Assembly: GCA_030770545.1 (NCBI GenBank)
Contig: CM061106.1
Coordinates: forward strand, 12,470,501-12,534,500
Origin: Macropodus opercularis
Taxonomy: Eukaryota; Chordata; Actinopteri; Anabantiformes; Osphronemidae
Length of the DNA stretch: 64,000 bases
Reading direction: 5' to 3'
Within the stretch, counting starts at the first letter, position 1. Every line of letters starts with the position of its first letter. This document shows, one piece after another, positions 46,057 through 57,484 of the stretch. Position numbers and translations under genes: made by a program. The notes under the pieces were generated by a model. It was not told the origin of the DNA. It made no database searches and saw nothing but the letters and a program-made list of their open reading frames with translations.

Positions 46057-46400
46057 CGTCATGATCCGCAACCTGACTTCCGGTTCAAACCTTTATTGTG
46101 AAGAACCCTCCGGATACTCTACCCCGACTTCTACCAGCTTCACCTGATTGTGTGATTGTTTTCATCTGCGCCTCGTTCGCTGCTTATCCATTTAAGCTGC
46201 TTTTAACTGACACCACAGTGTCGGGTCGTCGCTCATGTCACATTTGAGACATTCGCTGGAATCTCCCGTATCTGAGAATATACCTGCATCTCTGTTTTCG
46301 TGAGTTTCTCGTTTCCCTGTTTTGTACCTGACGTGTGAAGTTGTTTCCTCACTTCTCGCCCGGACCGGAGGTTAAAGGTCACTCGGCTGCTTTCAGGGAC
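46057..46400 (+). mobile_element. LTR-like sequence, family 1, opposite orientation
   Basis: The first 50 bases (from CGTCATGATCCGCAACCTGA) match, with about 70% identity by eye, the minus-strand ends of the probable solo LTRs at 6380 and 49241. The first T of the usual TGTCATG end is changed to C. The right boundary is not visible; homology becomes unclear after about 46110. Confidence 0.4.
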
Positions 46401-47130
46401 GTCGTTTGTCCACGTGAATCACCTCCGTTGTTATCGCGTGTTTCTGCTGCTTGTGTTTGACGGCGGCTCACAGGAAAACACGAGGATGCTGCAGATTCTG
46501 ATTCACGGCTCTAATGACGGAGTCTCCACTGAGGGCGTCGAGAACCGGAGGCGTGTGCGGAGGACACCGGCTGAGAGGTCGGGCTCTGCGGAGGTGGCAG
46601 CCGTGGGGAACCGGTGGAGACGCTCCCGGGTGGCGGAGAGCGTCGGGGGCCAGGAACACGTCCCGCAGATGAACCGGGTCCGGGAGCAGCCAGTCGTGGA
46701 GGGAAGCAGAGAGTCACGGCCTCCCGCAGAGGAGCAGGGCGAGCGGCTGGCAAAGGAACCGACCCAGCGGACGTGGAGCAGTTCTCCGCTACCGGCTTCC
46801 TCTGACTCCTGGTCGTGTGCGGATCCAGTGAGTGGAGCGGCAGCTGGTCGGGCTTTGCTCCAGCACGGGTCCGTTCTTCCTCCGGCGGAGACCCACCTGG
46901 ACTGATCCACGGCACCGGGTCATCAGGTTCCACCGGTAGCCTGGCTGTTAGCTGCAGCAGAGCCCTGCCAGCATGGCGGCGATGATCCGCTCTGCTCCTC
47001 CAGTCTGGTGGAGGAAGGAGACGCTTTCCTGCAGCTCAGCAACTTTCTGACTGGACGCAGGCGAAGTGAGTGGAGGACAAGCTGAAGAAGCTGGAGAGCA
47101 GGTGACGTTGAGTCTGAATCTGCCAACGTT
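46401..47130. other. CpG-rich block with overlapping open frames
   Basis: This is the most CpG-dense stretch in the window. It shows open frames of 135-163 codons on both strands at once, which is expected from GC richness (few stops) and is not good coding evidence. The plus frame starting at 46414 is rich in Arg, Glu and Ser with no recognised domain. It could be a CpG island, the 5' region of a mobile element or an unannotated first exon. Confidence 0.4.
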
Positions 47131-47137
47131 CCAACCA

Positions 47138-47760
47138 TCACATGTTCTGACTCCTACAGTCCAGAGTCATCAGTCCTGATTCTGGACAGTTGATGTCTGG
47201 TTCGTCCTTCCTTTCCTTGGAGAGAGGTGTGATGGGTGGGGGTATTGGGCATTGAGGTGTGAAGCTGTATGACAGGTCCAGGTGTGGTAGTGGAGGAGGG
47301 GCTGCTGCTGATCGGTGGCAGGGGGGGTCAGTCTCATTCAGGCTGTTGGCCAGATGCAGGTCGTTCACAGAGTGCTGGGCTCTCGGCTTGTTGTTGGTTA
47401 TTGAGCCCTTTCCAGACAGAGGCAGAGACACTGGCTGAGAAATTCTGTTCTACTCTCTCGCCGTGGGCTGATTTAGCTCTTCTCACCTTCTTCCTACATC
47501 TGTCTCAGCCTCTTTGTGTTTGTCTTTGTCCCTGCTCCTAAACGCAGCTTTTTTCTCTGACCTCAGCTGCGAACCAAGGTTTGTTGTAACTCATCCTGGT
47601 GCGTGATGGGATGATGTTGTCCTCACAGAAGCTAACGTAGGACGTCACAGTGTCATTGTTGCAAGTGATGGCAAAGACAGTGTAGAGACGTTGTTGCACC
47701 AGCTGCTGTTGGTGTAGAAACAAATTCCACCTCCTTTACTTTTGCTGGAAACCGTCCAGG
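47138..47760 (-). mobile_element. LINE fragment: endonuclease to linker region
   Basis: Minus-strand reading shows KSKGGGICFYTNSSWCNNV near 47745 (endonuclease GGGxCxYxNxxWC motif) and SRTRMSYNKPWFAAEVREK near 47585 (start of the linker with KPW). LSGKGSITNNK and NDLHLANSLNE follow near 47430-47340. The order fits an L2/Rex-like ORF2 with an internal deletion. The RT itself is absent. Confidence 0.65.
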
Positions 47761-48357
47761 TGTAAGGTCACACAGCTAAAACACGTAACGTCCCTGTGCT
47801 TGATAACAAGTAACAGTAGAGCGAACAAAGCACAGAGGCGACATCTGGGATATGTAATAGGAGGATGTGTGAACTCTTGAATTCTTGGAAAGTTACAATT
47901 GTTTTTTTTTCTTTTGTAAGTAACCTGCTGGCTCATCTTCAGAGTCTGTCCTAAAATAATGGGCTGTGCAGCGAGAAACACGCAGCCTGTGACGCAACTG
48001 GCTTTAATAAAGTCCATCACTGCTGTCACAGCAAAATGCTAAGTTCTGTTCCAACGGCATCTTTTCTCAGTCATTTGACAACAGCTTCACTGTTTCCCTT
48101 ATTTAATCTGCCAGCAACGACTACTGATCATAGGCTGATGCTGATTACAGCCAATATTCTCAGATCCCAGCTTGTCAGGGATCCTGCCTTGGCCTCCTCT
48201 GTTCATTTAGCTGGAGGTTGTTACAACCCCAGGAAGGACACTGAATTCTCATGTCCAACGCTTCCGCAGCTGGAACGTCTCCAGCTCCTGCCCTTCCTCG
48301 TCTGGCTCCTCTGCCTTGGTCTGTAGGAAACCGCCCTCTCATCCTAGAGGTTATGAC
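47761..48357. other. No gene recognised
   Basis: Nothing supported between the LINE fragment and the solo LTR. Confidence 0.4.
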
Positions 48358-49241
48358 TGTCACGGTCCATTGGATCAGAGTGAGGACTGAACCAGCGGAT
48401 AGAAGCATCAGGCGGAACCAAGGCTTAATTTGTGACGTTTATTAACAATCAGTTGATGAAGTGAGATAATAATCCTCTTCAATTATCTACAACACAGATG
48501 GGAGAGTCAAAACCAGGAAGAAGGCAGAATGAGGTGAAAGCTCAGTGGCCTTGGTTACACAGACTGTGAACGGCCAAGAGAAGCGAGAGGAGACGAGGGG
48601 GAAAAGACGACGAGGAGAGGATGGTTGGAGATGGTGGTAGAGAAACCAGGGGCTGCTGTAGACACTGAACGGACCAGGAGGCAAACAGACAAGTGGCTGA
48701 GTCACCGGCTGCGGGAGGGAAGATGCCGAGAGGGTCGACGAACATGGTTCTGAAGCTCTGGGGTCTTTTCGCAGCGAGACAACTGACGAGACTGAGAAAG
48801 GGACACAAAAACTCACCACGATCCACTGATAAAGTTCAAAGTGGTGATTCCTAGTCCGTGAGGTTGACGTCGGTCGTTCAGTGTGTGAAGCCCCTCACAG
48901 GGCGATACGTCACGTAACAACAGGCCGCTCACAAAGTCCCTGCAGCAAACACCAGGCAGCCATTTAGCCAGAGCCTTTAGAAGAGACAACTCCCTCACAG
49001 GTAGCAGCAGGTAGAGCGAGGTTCAGAGGACTCACAGTAACGAGGACAACGAAAAGGTCTGGATTCAAGAGGCTCTTCTTGGCCAACTGGTCTGCAGTCA
49101 CGAGTGAAGATCCGGCGAAGGAGCGTCTGAGAAAACAGGCTTAAGAAGTGAGAGACAGAAGAAGACACAGCTGGAAACAACCAACTGATGGCTCTTTACA
49201 ATAAGAGCCCTGCACCGGAAGTCAGATCGTCGATCATGACA
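48358..49241 (-). mobile_element. Probable solo LTR, family 1, copy 2 (884 bp)
   Basis: The element starts TGTCACGGTCC and ends GATCATGACA, so it has TG...CA ends with a short inverted TGTCA/TGACA. It is flanked by ATGAC (48353-48357) and GTGAC (49242-49246), a 4-of-5 match that may be the target-site duplication. On the minus strand an AATAAA signal occurs near 48443. Its minus-strand start matches the ends at 6380 and 46057. No retroviral coding region is attached. Confidence 0.55.
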
Positions 49242-49246
49242 GTGAC

Positions 49247-51242
49247 TGCTGTTGTAGCTGATGTGTGAGGTTGTGGGGCTGGTTCAGCAGGGGTCACCGG
49301 TGCCTGACTTTACTTCTTCCCCATGTGTCAACTTGTTCACTGCCTCCTCATCTGTCTGCTTCAGGTGGAGAGCATCCACACACACCTTTGTCCCAGCATC
49401 CACCACATGACCAGTGAACTGATAACTGACATGTTACACCGTCCAACAGCATCACTTGCTTGATCTGAGATGGCGAAGGCAAGTCATCAATGACCCTCCT
49501 CCAGAGAGTCTGTCTATGGAAATGTCCTCCTCAGGCTTTGCAGCTGTGTCTTATCCATTGTTTTAGGCTTGTGGACTCTCGTCGCCTCTCAACGTAAATC
49601 TATTATGATAAAAATGCCCACAACAGACACCTACAAGAAGAAAGAAGAAAGAAGCAAGAAACAAGAAGCAAACCTCACTGTCCAACAGTCGTCATCTCTC
49701 CAACAGCACGAGAAACACAAGGAAACAAACAAATCAAAACCCAACTCACACACGGGTCTATTTTTATCCACACACACACACAACTGCAGGAAGGAGACAC
49801 AGACACTTCTCTGGACTTCAGAGATTATTAACCCCACAGTGTCCGCTCAGACCTCAGCACAGAAAACATCTAAAGTCTACGCCAGCATTAAACACACACT
49901 CATCACATAGCTGATATATAGGTACACACACATATGAAGCTTCATCAGTGACGCTGCATAACTATGTTCAGATGTTCAGTCTGGACTCATTGATCAACAG
50001 AAAAGCGCTTTTCAACAGGATTCTCTCAGGAGCCTCTGCCCAAAGAAAATGACACCTGGGTTGATCCGTCCCAGGCTGATGAAAGCTTCCCCCGGTGGCA
50101 GCGCGTCAACCTAATCTATTGCTACATTAAATGTTCGTCTCTAATGAGTGAGCACAACAAAACCTCTGGAGCCGACCCCACTGCCAGCACACAAATGACT
50201 GTTGCTCCTGCAAGTGCCTACGTGCTCTTTGACCTCAACATTGACCAAAGAAACAAAAGCACATTTGAAGTGTCTTCATCTTTCGTTGCCTGGGCCTAAT
50301 GTTCTGTGCAGATCTCGTACAACCAGCCACTTGCACTTATACAGACTCTCACTCAATACTTTCCTTCACTAATACCAGACTCAAACGCCCACACGTCAGA
50401 ATGTCCAGCCCACGTCTGTTTAACGTTCTTTACAGGTCAATAGGCTGCATCATTTTACAATAACACAAAGCAACACAACACATGAAGCAGGTTAGTTATT
50501 TACAGCAATGTCAGTACAAGTGATTGATACACATCCTGTTGATGATCAGATTCACATAGTGTTGGGTTTAGCCTGCCAACAATAATTTTCAAAGAACTTC
50601 AAACAGAACATCATGACGAAAATAACTGAATAAAACACACAGAGGTAATACATGTAATAATCTAAAGCCTTCAATCTGCTAAATACTCCTGATTACTGTT
50701 ATATACTGTGTCTATAAATATATGTTGGTTATATTGTACATAACCGTTACCATATGAAAGCTGTAAACACGATAACAGCAGATCTTTGTGTTTGTTGACT
50801 CGTGTTTTTATTCATCTGTAAGAGATGAGTCCTGCTATGATGACCACGCTCTCACTACGTTATTACTATGAACATACATGAGGCAGAAGAAAAAACTGTT
50901 ACACTCAACATCAACAGGCAACAACTTGAGACATTTAAAATGCAAACCGAGATTTTTTTCATTTCTTTGAATTAATTTAATTGTCATAAATCATTACAGT
51001 TCAGGTAAACGATGACATTTTCTAGTGTGGATGTTTCCAGCTCGTCATTCAATCATTTACTGTGACATTAATAATCCTTCTATTTGATCAACGTGTGCAT
51101 ACTGAACCATTTCCAGTGTCTCCAGGACGACGGATCGATTCGTAAAACGGAAGAATCACCTACAAACAAATGATCCATTAAACCAGGCTGGACGGAAACA
51201 TTTGAATGCATCATGTGAATTAACAGTAAAGCATGAAACTCA
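49247..51242. other. No gene recognised
   Basis: Contains an ACAC-rich stretch near 49770-49785 and AT-rich sequence. No exon supported. Confidence 0.4.
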
Positions 51243-51672
51243 TCAGGGTAAAGTCTGACCATGGAGAAGAGAAGCATATGTGCTGTGTAGAGTATCAGAG
51301 TAAACTGACGCCTCCTCAGCTTCTCTTCTTTTGTCTGTTATAAAGATCAGATGATTGAAAAGATGATGTTGTCATTTATTCAGACAAGACAGTTGAATAA
51401 ATCTTTTTCAGATTTACAAACATGATCTCGCTAGTTGTTAGTCGATCACATTTTGTTTTATAAAGTGTTTCAGTGCTGCAGTTAATCTATTTACATCAAA
51501 CTATGATTCTGTGATTCTGAATTTTGTTTGTAATAAAAACAAAAACAGTAGAAGATAAACAAGATCTGACCTTTAGACTTTCTGTAGAGAAAGAACAGAA
51601 GCAGGAGAAGCATGAGTGTAAATCCACAAACCAAGCCAACGATCAATGACAAGCTGTCAGGCCTGGACACAA
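51243..51672 (-). pseudogene. Orphan last two exons of an Fc-receptor-like Ig-superfamily gene
   Basis: Exon 1 of the pair (51672-51571) follows a GATTCCAG acceptor and encodes VSRPDSLSLIVGLVCGFTLM, a leucine-rich membrane helix and the stop-transfer YRKSK. Its donor is AAAG|GTCAG. Exon 2 (51334-51243) follows TTATAACAG and encodes KRREAEEASVYSDTLHSTYA to HGQTLP and a stop. The phase at the junction fits (G + AC). The tail holds STYASL, which matches the ITIM pattern (S/I/V/L)xYxx(I/V/L); such motifs recruit SH2 phosphatases. The style is that of fish FCRL/CD22-like receptors. No Ig-domain exon is seen upstream before ZNF-B starts at 52713, so the extracellular part is missing here. Both exons are open; the gene may be truncated, or its other exons may have been moved. 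Confidence 0.65.
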
Positions 51673-52569
51673 CTGGAATCAAAACAACAACAACAGAAGG
51701 TCACGATCACGTCCAGTCAATAAACCCACGACTGTTAATCAGTCTATGTAGTAGTGTTATAATACTACGAGCAGACGACCAAAGCTGGACACAGGTTTAA
51801 ATGATGAGTCTATAGAAGCTGATCACGGCTACATTCAGCTTGTTAACTGATGTGATGGATCTGACAGGTGTGTATATTTACCTTTTCATGCATGTGTGGC
51901 TTTGGCTTTGTGACTGGACTGAACTTAATTTATTTGTGTGAGGATTCTAACATGAGTGATGATCTGTGAAATGAGACCATGTTTATATTTGTGTCTACTT
52001 TCTTTCACAGCTGAAGCGTCGCCGTCTCGTTCACTGCCTCACGTACCACAAGCCACAGGACGGCTGTGTGTGAAGTCTTCCCCAGAAGAGAGTTGAGCAG
52101 AGCTGCAGAGGGTCAAAGACTCAGTGAAGGCTTGGACCTGCAGAGGCCACTGGGACTACATGGATGAAGAACCAAGCACCAGTGCAGCCGTCACCAGAGG
52201 GAGCCCTGCAGTAATATGAGCATTAAACTGGGAGTGACTCCACTTTGCTCTGCGTTTACAGATGGATCAGGAAGGAGCAGGCTGATGGAGAAGACTGACA
52301 GAGAGGAACTATAGGAAAGACAAAACCCTACAAACACAAAGCAGCTCTTTGAGGAAATGAAACCGTTTAAAACACAGCAAACCCACAAAGTTGGACCCTC
52401 CTGCAGCGTAAAGAGCAGAGCTTCCCTGGCTGCTCTCTCCCAGTCTCTCAGCTCTGTCACGTTCACTAGCACCGCTGCCTTTGAGCAAACACACTGAGCT
52501 GAACTGTAACGTTATCACTGAGGGAAGATGAACCAGCGACGAAGAGCAGAGCGTAATATGTAAATGACG
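51673..52569. other. No gene recognised
   Basis: Checked on the minus strand for Ig-domain exons (paired Cys, W, YxC); none found. Confidence 0.4.
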
Positions 52570-52712
52570 ACTGGTAGTTATCGCGAGATTCACGCGTGAG
52601 ATCACGTGACTATTTGAGCGGTCGCGCAGTTTTGTAAGATCTGGTTTCTTTGTGTTGCCTCGTGGTTACAGTCAGAGCCGAGACCTGCTGGATTTTATCG
52701 ATCGGGACCAAA
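52570..52712 (+). promoter_or_regulatory. CpG-rich promoter-like region of ZNF-B
   Basis: A short CpG cluster precedes the ZNF-B start codon. It includes ATCGCGAGATT near 52580, ACGCGTG and the palindromic E-box TCACGTGAC at 52602-52610, a USF/TFE-type site by sequence. No TATA box. Role inferred from position. Confidence 0.5.
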
Positions 52713-52874
52713 ATGGATCAACACCAGGTGGAAGTAAAAACACAGGACGTGGACGTTAATCAAGACCAGTTGAAGAGCGACACGGAGCAGGACCCGAGTT
52801 TAACCGAGCAGGACCGATCCACTAGAATGAAGGAGCAGCAGGACAACGACCACGATGGAGCCACAGACCAACAG
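52713..52874 (+). CDS. ZNF-B exon 1: Gln/Asp/Glu-rich N-terminus
   Basis: ATG in AAAATGG context starts MDQHQVEVKTQDVDVNQDQL, then SDTEQDPSLTEQDRSTRMKE and ends DHDGATDQQ at donor CAG|GTCGGT. It is 54 codons long, phase 0. Compared with ZNF-A it lacks about 39 residues of the internal EQD/IKEEQ repeat. The final part, and about 80 bases of the following intron, are nearly identical to ZNF-A. If unspliced, the frame stops twelve codons later. The domain is not one I recognise. Confidence 0.75.
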
Positions 52875-55800
52875 GTCGGTGCTGATCAGTTCACCGCTAA
52901 AAGCGGCTCATAGCGACACTAAAAGCCTGAACATGAGCCTCAGGCTCCGTCTGTCACCAGAACAAAGTGACTGCGGTCAAACCAGCCATCGTTCGCTCAT
53001 CCGTCGTTAAACCAGCCGCGCTTGGAAATTCTCGTGCGCCCGTATTCCACGGTTTACAGCAGAGCATTAAACGCGATAGAAGCTACTTTCTGTTATTCAT
53101 AAGACGTCTGATCTGCTTTAATTACACATTACTGCAAAAATAAATATGAATACACACGACAAAGCTGTCTCCTCACAAAGAACCATGTAGTTTTACTGCA
53201 GGGTTTATGATTTATTAGTACTTAAATATGGCATTTCATAATTAAAATACAGTATAAGTTGTCAACTTTGATGTTGAATAAAATGATTTAGGTGCGTAAT
53301 GCCAGGCTCAGACTAATATCTGTTCTATAGGTACTGTACTCTCACCTCACAAAGAACCATGTAGAACACAAACTAGCAGAGAAAAAGAAACTGACATTAA
53401 TAGATAACAGACCTAACACTGGCCTAACAGTCAGGACTGTGTGAGTACAGTTAGTAGGTAGTTATGATGACTCGTCTAACATAAAAGCACTTGACACACT
53501 TCATATAATTGTATTTCACCTGGCACATACGACTAAAGTGATACCGTGTCAACTCCCAGAATTCAATTCTGGTGTGTAGCTCCTAGATTATGTTTGTGTA
53601 CTTAGAGCGTATTTCTATGTCCTTTACTCTCACATCTTTAGTGTTTTACAAAACAAATTTCTACTGATTCTCCTGAGTTTTACTGACCAGTAATAACTGC
53701 ACTGCATTACTGTACACAATAATAATAATGTGGTTAGAGTTACTGTACATTGCAGAGTAATACTCTTAAACCTTTAATGTCTGCTCATCATACTGTACAT
53801 GTGTGGCTGACTGATGCTACCTAGTACTGGTCTTACTCTTTTTCTGCAGACATTGGTGAAGGATCCTCCACAAGAATAATATACTGAAAAACAAAGCTTT
53901 AATTTAAACACATATGTTCATTGTCTCAAAGAATCATTAAGTATCAGGTATTTTAAATAAAATTACCATCATCCAGTTGACTCCTCTGATGTTCAGAAAA
54001 GAAACAATTACCTGGTTCTCAAAGCTCAACTGCAGGACACTACATTAATAAGTAACAGCATGATGAGATCTTTAAATGAGTAAATCTGTAGGTGCAGCAA
54101 ACCACTTTGGAAATTACCTTCCCCAAACCAAAGAATCACAGAGAATGTGCAGACACAAACCTTGGCCTCTATCTGTGTCTGAGTTTGGTCTGATGGAGAG
54201 AAATTTGTCTTGTTTCTTTTCATATGTTACATTAATTCTTGCTGAGATACAATTCTTAAATTAAATTGGGTTTAATTTGTTTGTTTGTAGTTTTTATTTG
54301 ACAAGGTTAGTCTTGACATTATCTTCATTTAGTCTTCATCCTCAGTGTGTGTTTATACTCTCTCAGTAGAGCAGAACGCTCTAGAAAGAAGTTTCTAGAA
54401 AGAAGTTGATACCAAGATCTCTGGAATCCGACTGTGATTACATTGATTTTCTTAGGACTAATTAAACAATAGTTTTCCTCACACATGTACTAACCTGTGT
54501 TTCTTTCAGCAACAGAATATGTATACGAAGAACAATGTATGTCTCATTTTCTTCCATGAATTCACTTGTCTCACATGTCACCACAGGAACAGTGAGCATG
54601 CTTTAAATGGATGTTGCACAACAAGACGTAAAATGGGAGCCTTTCATCTTCACTCCCAGACAGCGTTTTTAATACGGCAGGTGTTGGTACCCCATCCCAG
54701 CAACCTGAGTCCACACAGATAAAGTGTCATTGGAAGTTTAGAACAGAGACAGTCTGCAATTACACGTCTGCTCTGATTGGCCTCCTCTTTAATTGTTCCT
54801 TGTAGTGTCTGACCGTCTTTCCCTGGAAGTGAACATCTGCCTGTTGTCTCATTTTCTAATGCCACTTTGACATTAATAGGACAGACATCGAAAGTTCAGG
54901 TTCCTGAGCAGACGAGCGTTTTTCTCTGAAGCCCAAGAGACTTGACACTGTCCCTTGAAGGTAAAGCTGCAGAACAGATGAATACTTTGAATCCCTTTTG
55001 ATAGAACATTTGTCCATTGGCCTGTCTCAGTTTCCTTCATTCATTTTGTGGAATGAAGAAAAATCTTTGGTGTTTGGTCAGATTATGGAAGAAGTGGGAC
55101 TTGATTCATTTATCACTGAAGATGTGGATCTAATGGTTGTTATTGTTCTGCTGAAAACCAAAATGACATTATACAGTATGTACTAAGCAATTTACAAGTG
55201 TTTGGGGGCAAAGGAGCATAAATTATGATAATATTATCTATAATTTAGAGTTTACCAATGTTGGTTATTAGCTAAATTTATCATTGATAAATTAATTAAT
55301 CAATATTAGATAGCAAACTATTAAATAAATCAAATAAATTATGGGCACCACCCTGTTTCCAGGGACCAATAATCAAGTTGTAAGTAAAGCACAGTCTCAA
55401 GTAAAAGTATTACTAGTTACACAGTATTAAATAATGTTAGTTAATTTAGCAGTGAAGGGGAAAATTTGAGCCACAGCCGTGAGTTCAGCTAGTGTTGCAA
55501 ACCATATACCAATAATCACAAACGACTAATTAAGCTATGACAACTTTATTATCTAAACAATGATGATTATTATCAACAATTATAGTAACAATTAAGTAAC
55601 ATCATAACTTAATAATCACATTTTTAAAAAGGGCTACTACTCTAAGTGTGTGTGTGTCTGTGTGCTAGGTGTGAGAGAGAGAAGGAGGGCTCACTGCGAG
55701 GACGGAGCTAGCTATGTGACCCAAAATGGCGGTTGGTCAATCCACGTGTGGGGTGAAGAGAGAGAGAGAGAGAGGGGGGTCATTAAGATGGCGGATATGT

Positions 55801-56360
55801 TCGATCCACATGCATGTGTGGTTGAACCAGGAGCGCATGTGGTGCTCAGAGAACAATGGAAGTTCAGAATCAGAGGGGAAAGTACTAACATTAGCCAGAT
55901 CTAGATACTTCAGGGTCTATGCAGCCAATCATTGCTTGTGATTCAGGTGATGGCGTGTTCTCACCTGGACGTGAAAAGAATTGATTTCCCCTCATGTAGG
56001 CCGTAGTCCTGGCCCTTTGTTCTGTCGAGGGTCTGCATGGGGCATACGTGACCCCAACACAAGTTATTACTGAAGTATGAGAGCACTAGTTGTTGAATGT
56101 TGAAGTATATGTACCTTTCTCTGGTCACATGATAAATGAAAGTGTACAGATAACTTTACAGGAACCAAAGTACTGAAGCATGACTACAACTGATGCAAAG
56201 TAAAACAATTTAGTATTTAGGGAACTTGTGACTTTTAAGTTTCTCATTAGCGTCTATATTAAGTGCTTTGTGAGAAAATTGTACACAAATGTGCAGTTTT
56301 CTGTTGATTTGTTGGAGGAACAGGTTTTATTCAATGCCTCTTCTATATCTTTCACTTTAG
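52875..56360 (+). other. ZNF-B intron
   Basis: It starts with a segment shared with ZNF-A, then AT-rich sequence. It holds the dispersed repeat at 54655-54815. A GA-rich run (GAGAGAGAGAGAG) lies near 55759. No further exon is evident. Confidence 0.5.
54655..54815. repeat. Dispersed repeat, inverted partner of 10495-10660
   Basis: Reverse complement of 10495-10660 with moderate differences; lies in the ZNF-B intron. Confidence 0.65.
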
Positions 56361-57416
56361 AAACCCAGAGGTAGAAGGACTTCAAGCCTGCATCTCTGTC
56401 AGCAATGTGACCAAACCTTCACCAGACCATCAGAGCTAAAGAAGCATCAGAAGGTTCACTCTGTAGAGAAACCATGCAGCTGTGACCAGTGTGGAAAAGC
56501 TTTCAGTACAAGAAGTAAACTACAGACCCATCAGCAGATTCATACAGGTGAAAGACAGTACACCTGCAACGACTGTGGAGCAGCTTTCCACAGGTCACAG
56601 GCATTGAAGATCCACTGTCTTATTCACACTGGAGAGAAACCTCACTCATGTGAACAGTGTGGAAAAGCATTCTCTCAGCTCGGCAACTTACGGACACACC
56701 AACGTGTTCACACAGGAGACAAACCTCACTCATGTGAACAGTGTGGAAAAGCGTTCTCTCACCTAAATAGCTTAAAAACACACCAACGTGTTCACACAGG
56801 AGACAAACCTCACTCATGTGAACAGTGTGGTAAAGCGTTCTCTCACCTGAGTAGCTTAAAAATACACCAACGTGTTCACACTGGAGAGAAACCTTATTGG
56901 TGTGAACAGTGTGGAAAAGTGTTCTCTGATCGCAGTAGCTTACTGAAACATCAACGTATTCACACTGGAGAGAAACCTTACTCATGTGAACAGTGTGGAA
57001 AAGCATTTTCTCACCTGAATAGCTTACGGACACACCAACATGTTCACACTGGAGACAAACCTCACTGGTGTGAAACATGTGGAAAAGCATTTTCTCAGCT
57101 CAGCAACTTACAAAAACATCAACGTGTTCACACAGGAGACAAACCTCACTGGTGTGAAACATGTGGAAAAGCATTTTCTCAGCTCAGGAACTTACAGATA
57201 CATCAACGTGTTCACACAGGAGACAAACCTCACTGGTGTGAAACATGTGGAAAAGCATTTTCTCAGCTCAGCAACTTACAGATACATCAACGTCTTCACA
57301 CTGGAGACAAACCTTACTCATGTGAACAGTGTGGAAAAGCATTCTCTCAGCTCGGCAATTTACTGAGACACCAATGTGTCCACACAGGTGACAAAAGCTT
57401 ATTCTTGCCTCAGTAA
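56361..57416 (+). CDS. ZNF-B exon 2: array of 12 C2H2 zinc fingers
   Basis: The exon follows a TTTCACTTTAG acceptor and starts KPRGRRTSSLHLCQQCDQTF in phase 0, matching exon 1. The joined protein is 54 + 351 = 405 residues. Twelve complete C-x2-C-x12-H-x3-H fingers are present, with TGEKP or TGDKP linkers. Fingers 9-11 share HWCETCGKAFSQL and look recently duplicated. The protein ends TGDKSLFLPQ and stop, where a deletion has removed the Cys half of a thirteenth finger and shifted the frame. There is no ATG at the array start, so exon 1 is required. Likely a nuclear DNA-binding regulator; target and partners unknown. Confidence 0.9.
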   Translation, partial: KPRGRRTSSLHLCQQCDQTFTRPSELKKHQKVHSVEKPCSCDQCGKAFSTRSKLQTHQQIHTGERQYTCNDCGAAFHRSQALKIHCLIHTGEKPHSCEQCGKAFSQLGNLRTHQRVHTGDKPHSCEQCGKAFSHLNSLKTHQRVHTGDKPHSCEQCGKAFSHLSSLKIHQRVHTGEKPYWCEQCGKVFSDRSSLLKHQRIHTGEKPYSCEQCGKAFSHLNSLRTHQHVHTGDKPHWCETCGKAFSQLSNLQKHQRVHTGDKPHWCETCGKAFSQLRNLQIHQRVHTGDKPHWCETCGKAFSQLSNLQIHQRLHTGDKPYSCEQCGKAFSQLGNLLRHQCVHTGDKSLFLPQ

Positions 57417-57484
57417 CTTACTGAGACATCAACAAGTTCATATTGGAGAAAGACCTAATTCATGTTAAAGTTGCGGTAAATCCT
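57417..57484 (+). pseudogene. Decayed terminal finger of ZNF-B
   Basis: After the stop the sequence still reads SNLLRHQQVHIGERPNSC and then, after a stop in the place of one codon, SCGKSF in a shifted frame. So the array once continued and has decayed. The same relic exists after ZNF-A near 12625-12680. Confidence 0.75.

Noticed and set aside
46414..46933. Open frames of 135-163 codons on both strands
   Set aside because: Explained by GC richness; no domain, and both strands are open together.
52650..52712. 21-codon upstream extension of ZNF-B exon 1
   Set aside because: The later ATG in AAAATGG context aligns with the start of ZNF-A; the upstream part has no counterpart there.
56620..57090. 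Minus-strand frame of 156 codons opposite ZNF-B
   Set aside because: Antisense shadow of the 84-base finger repeat.
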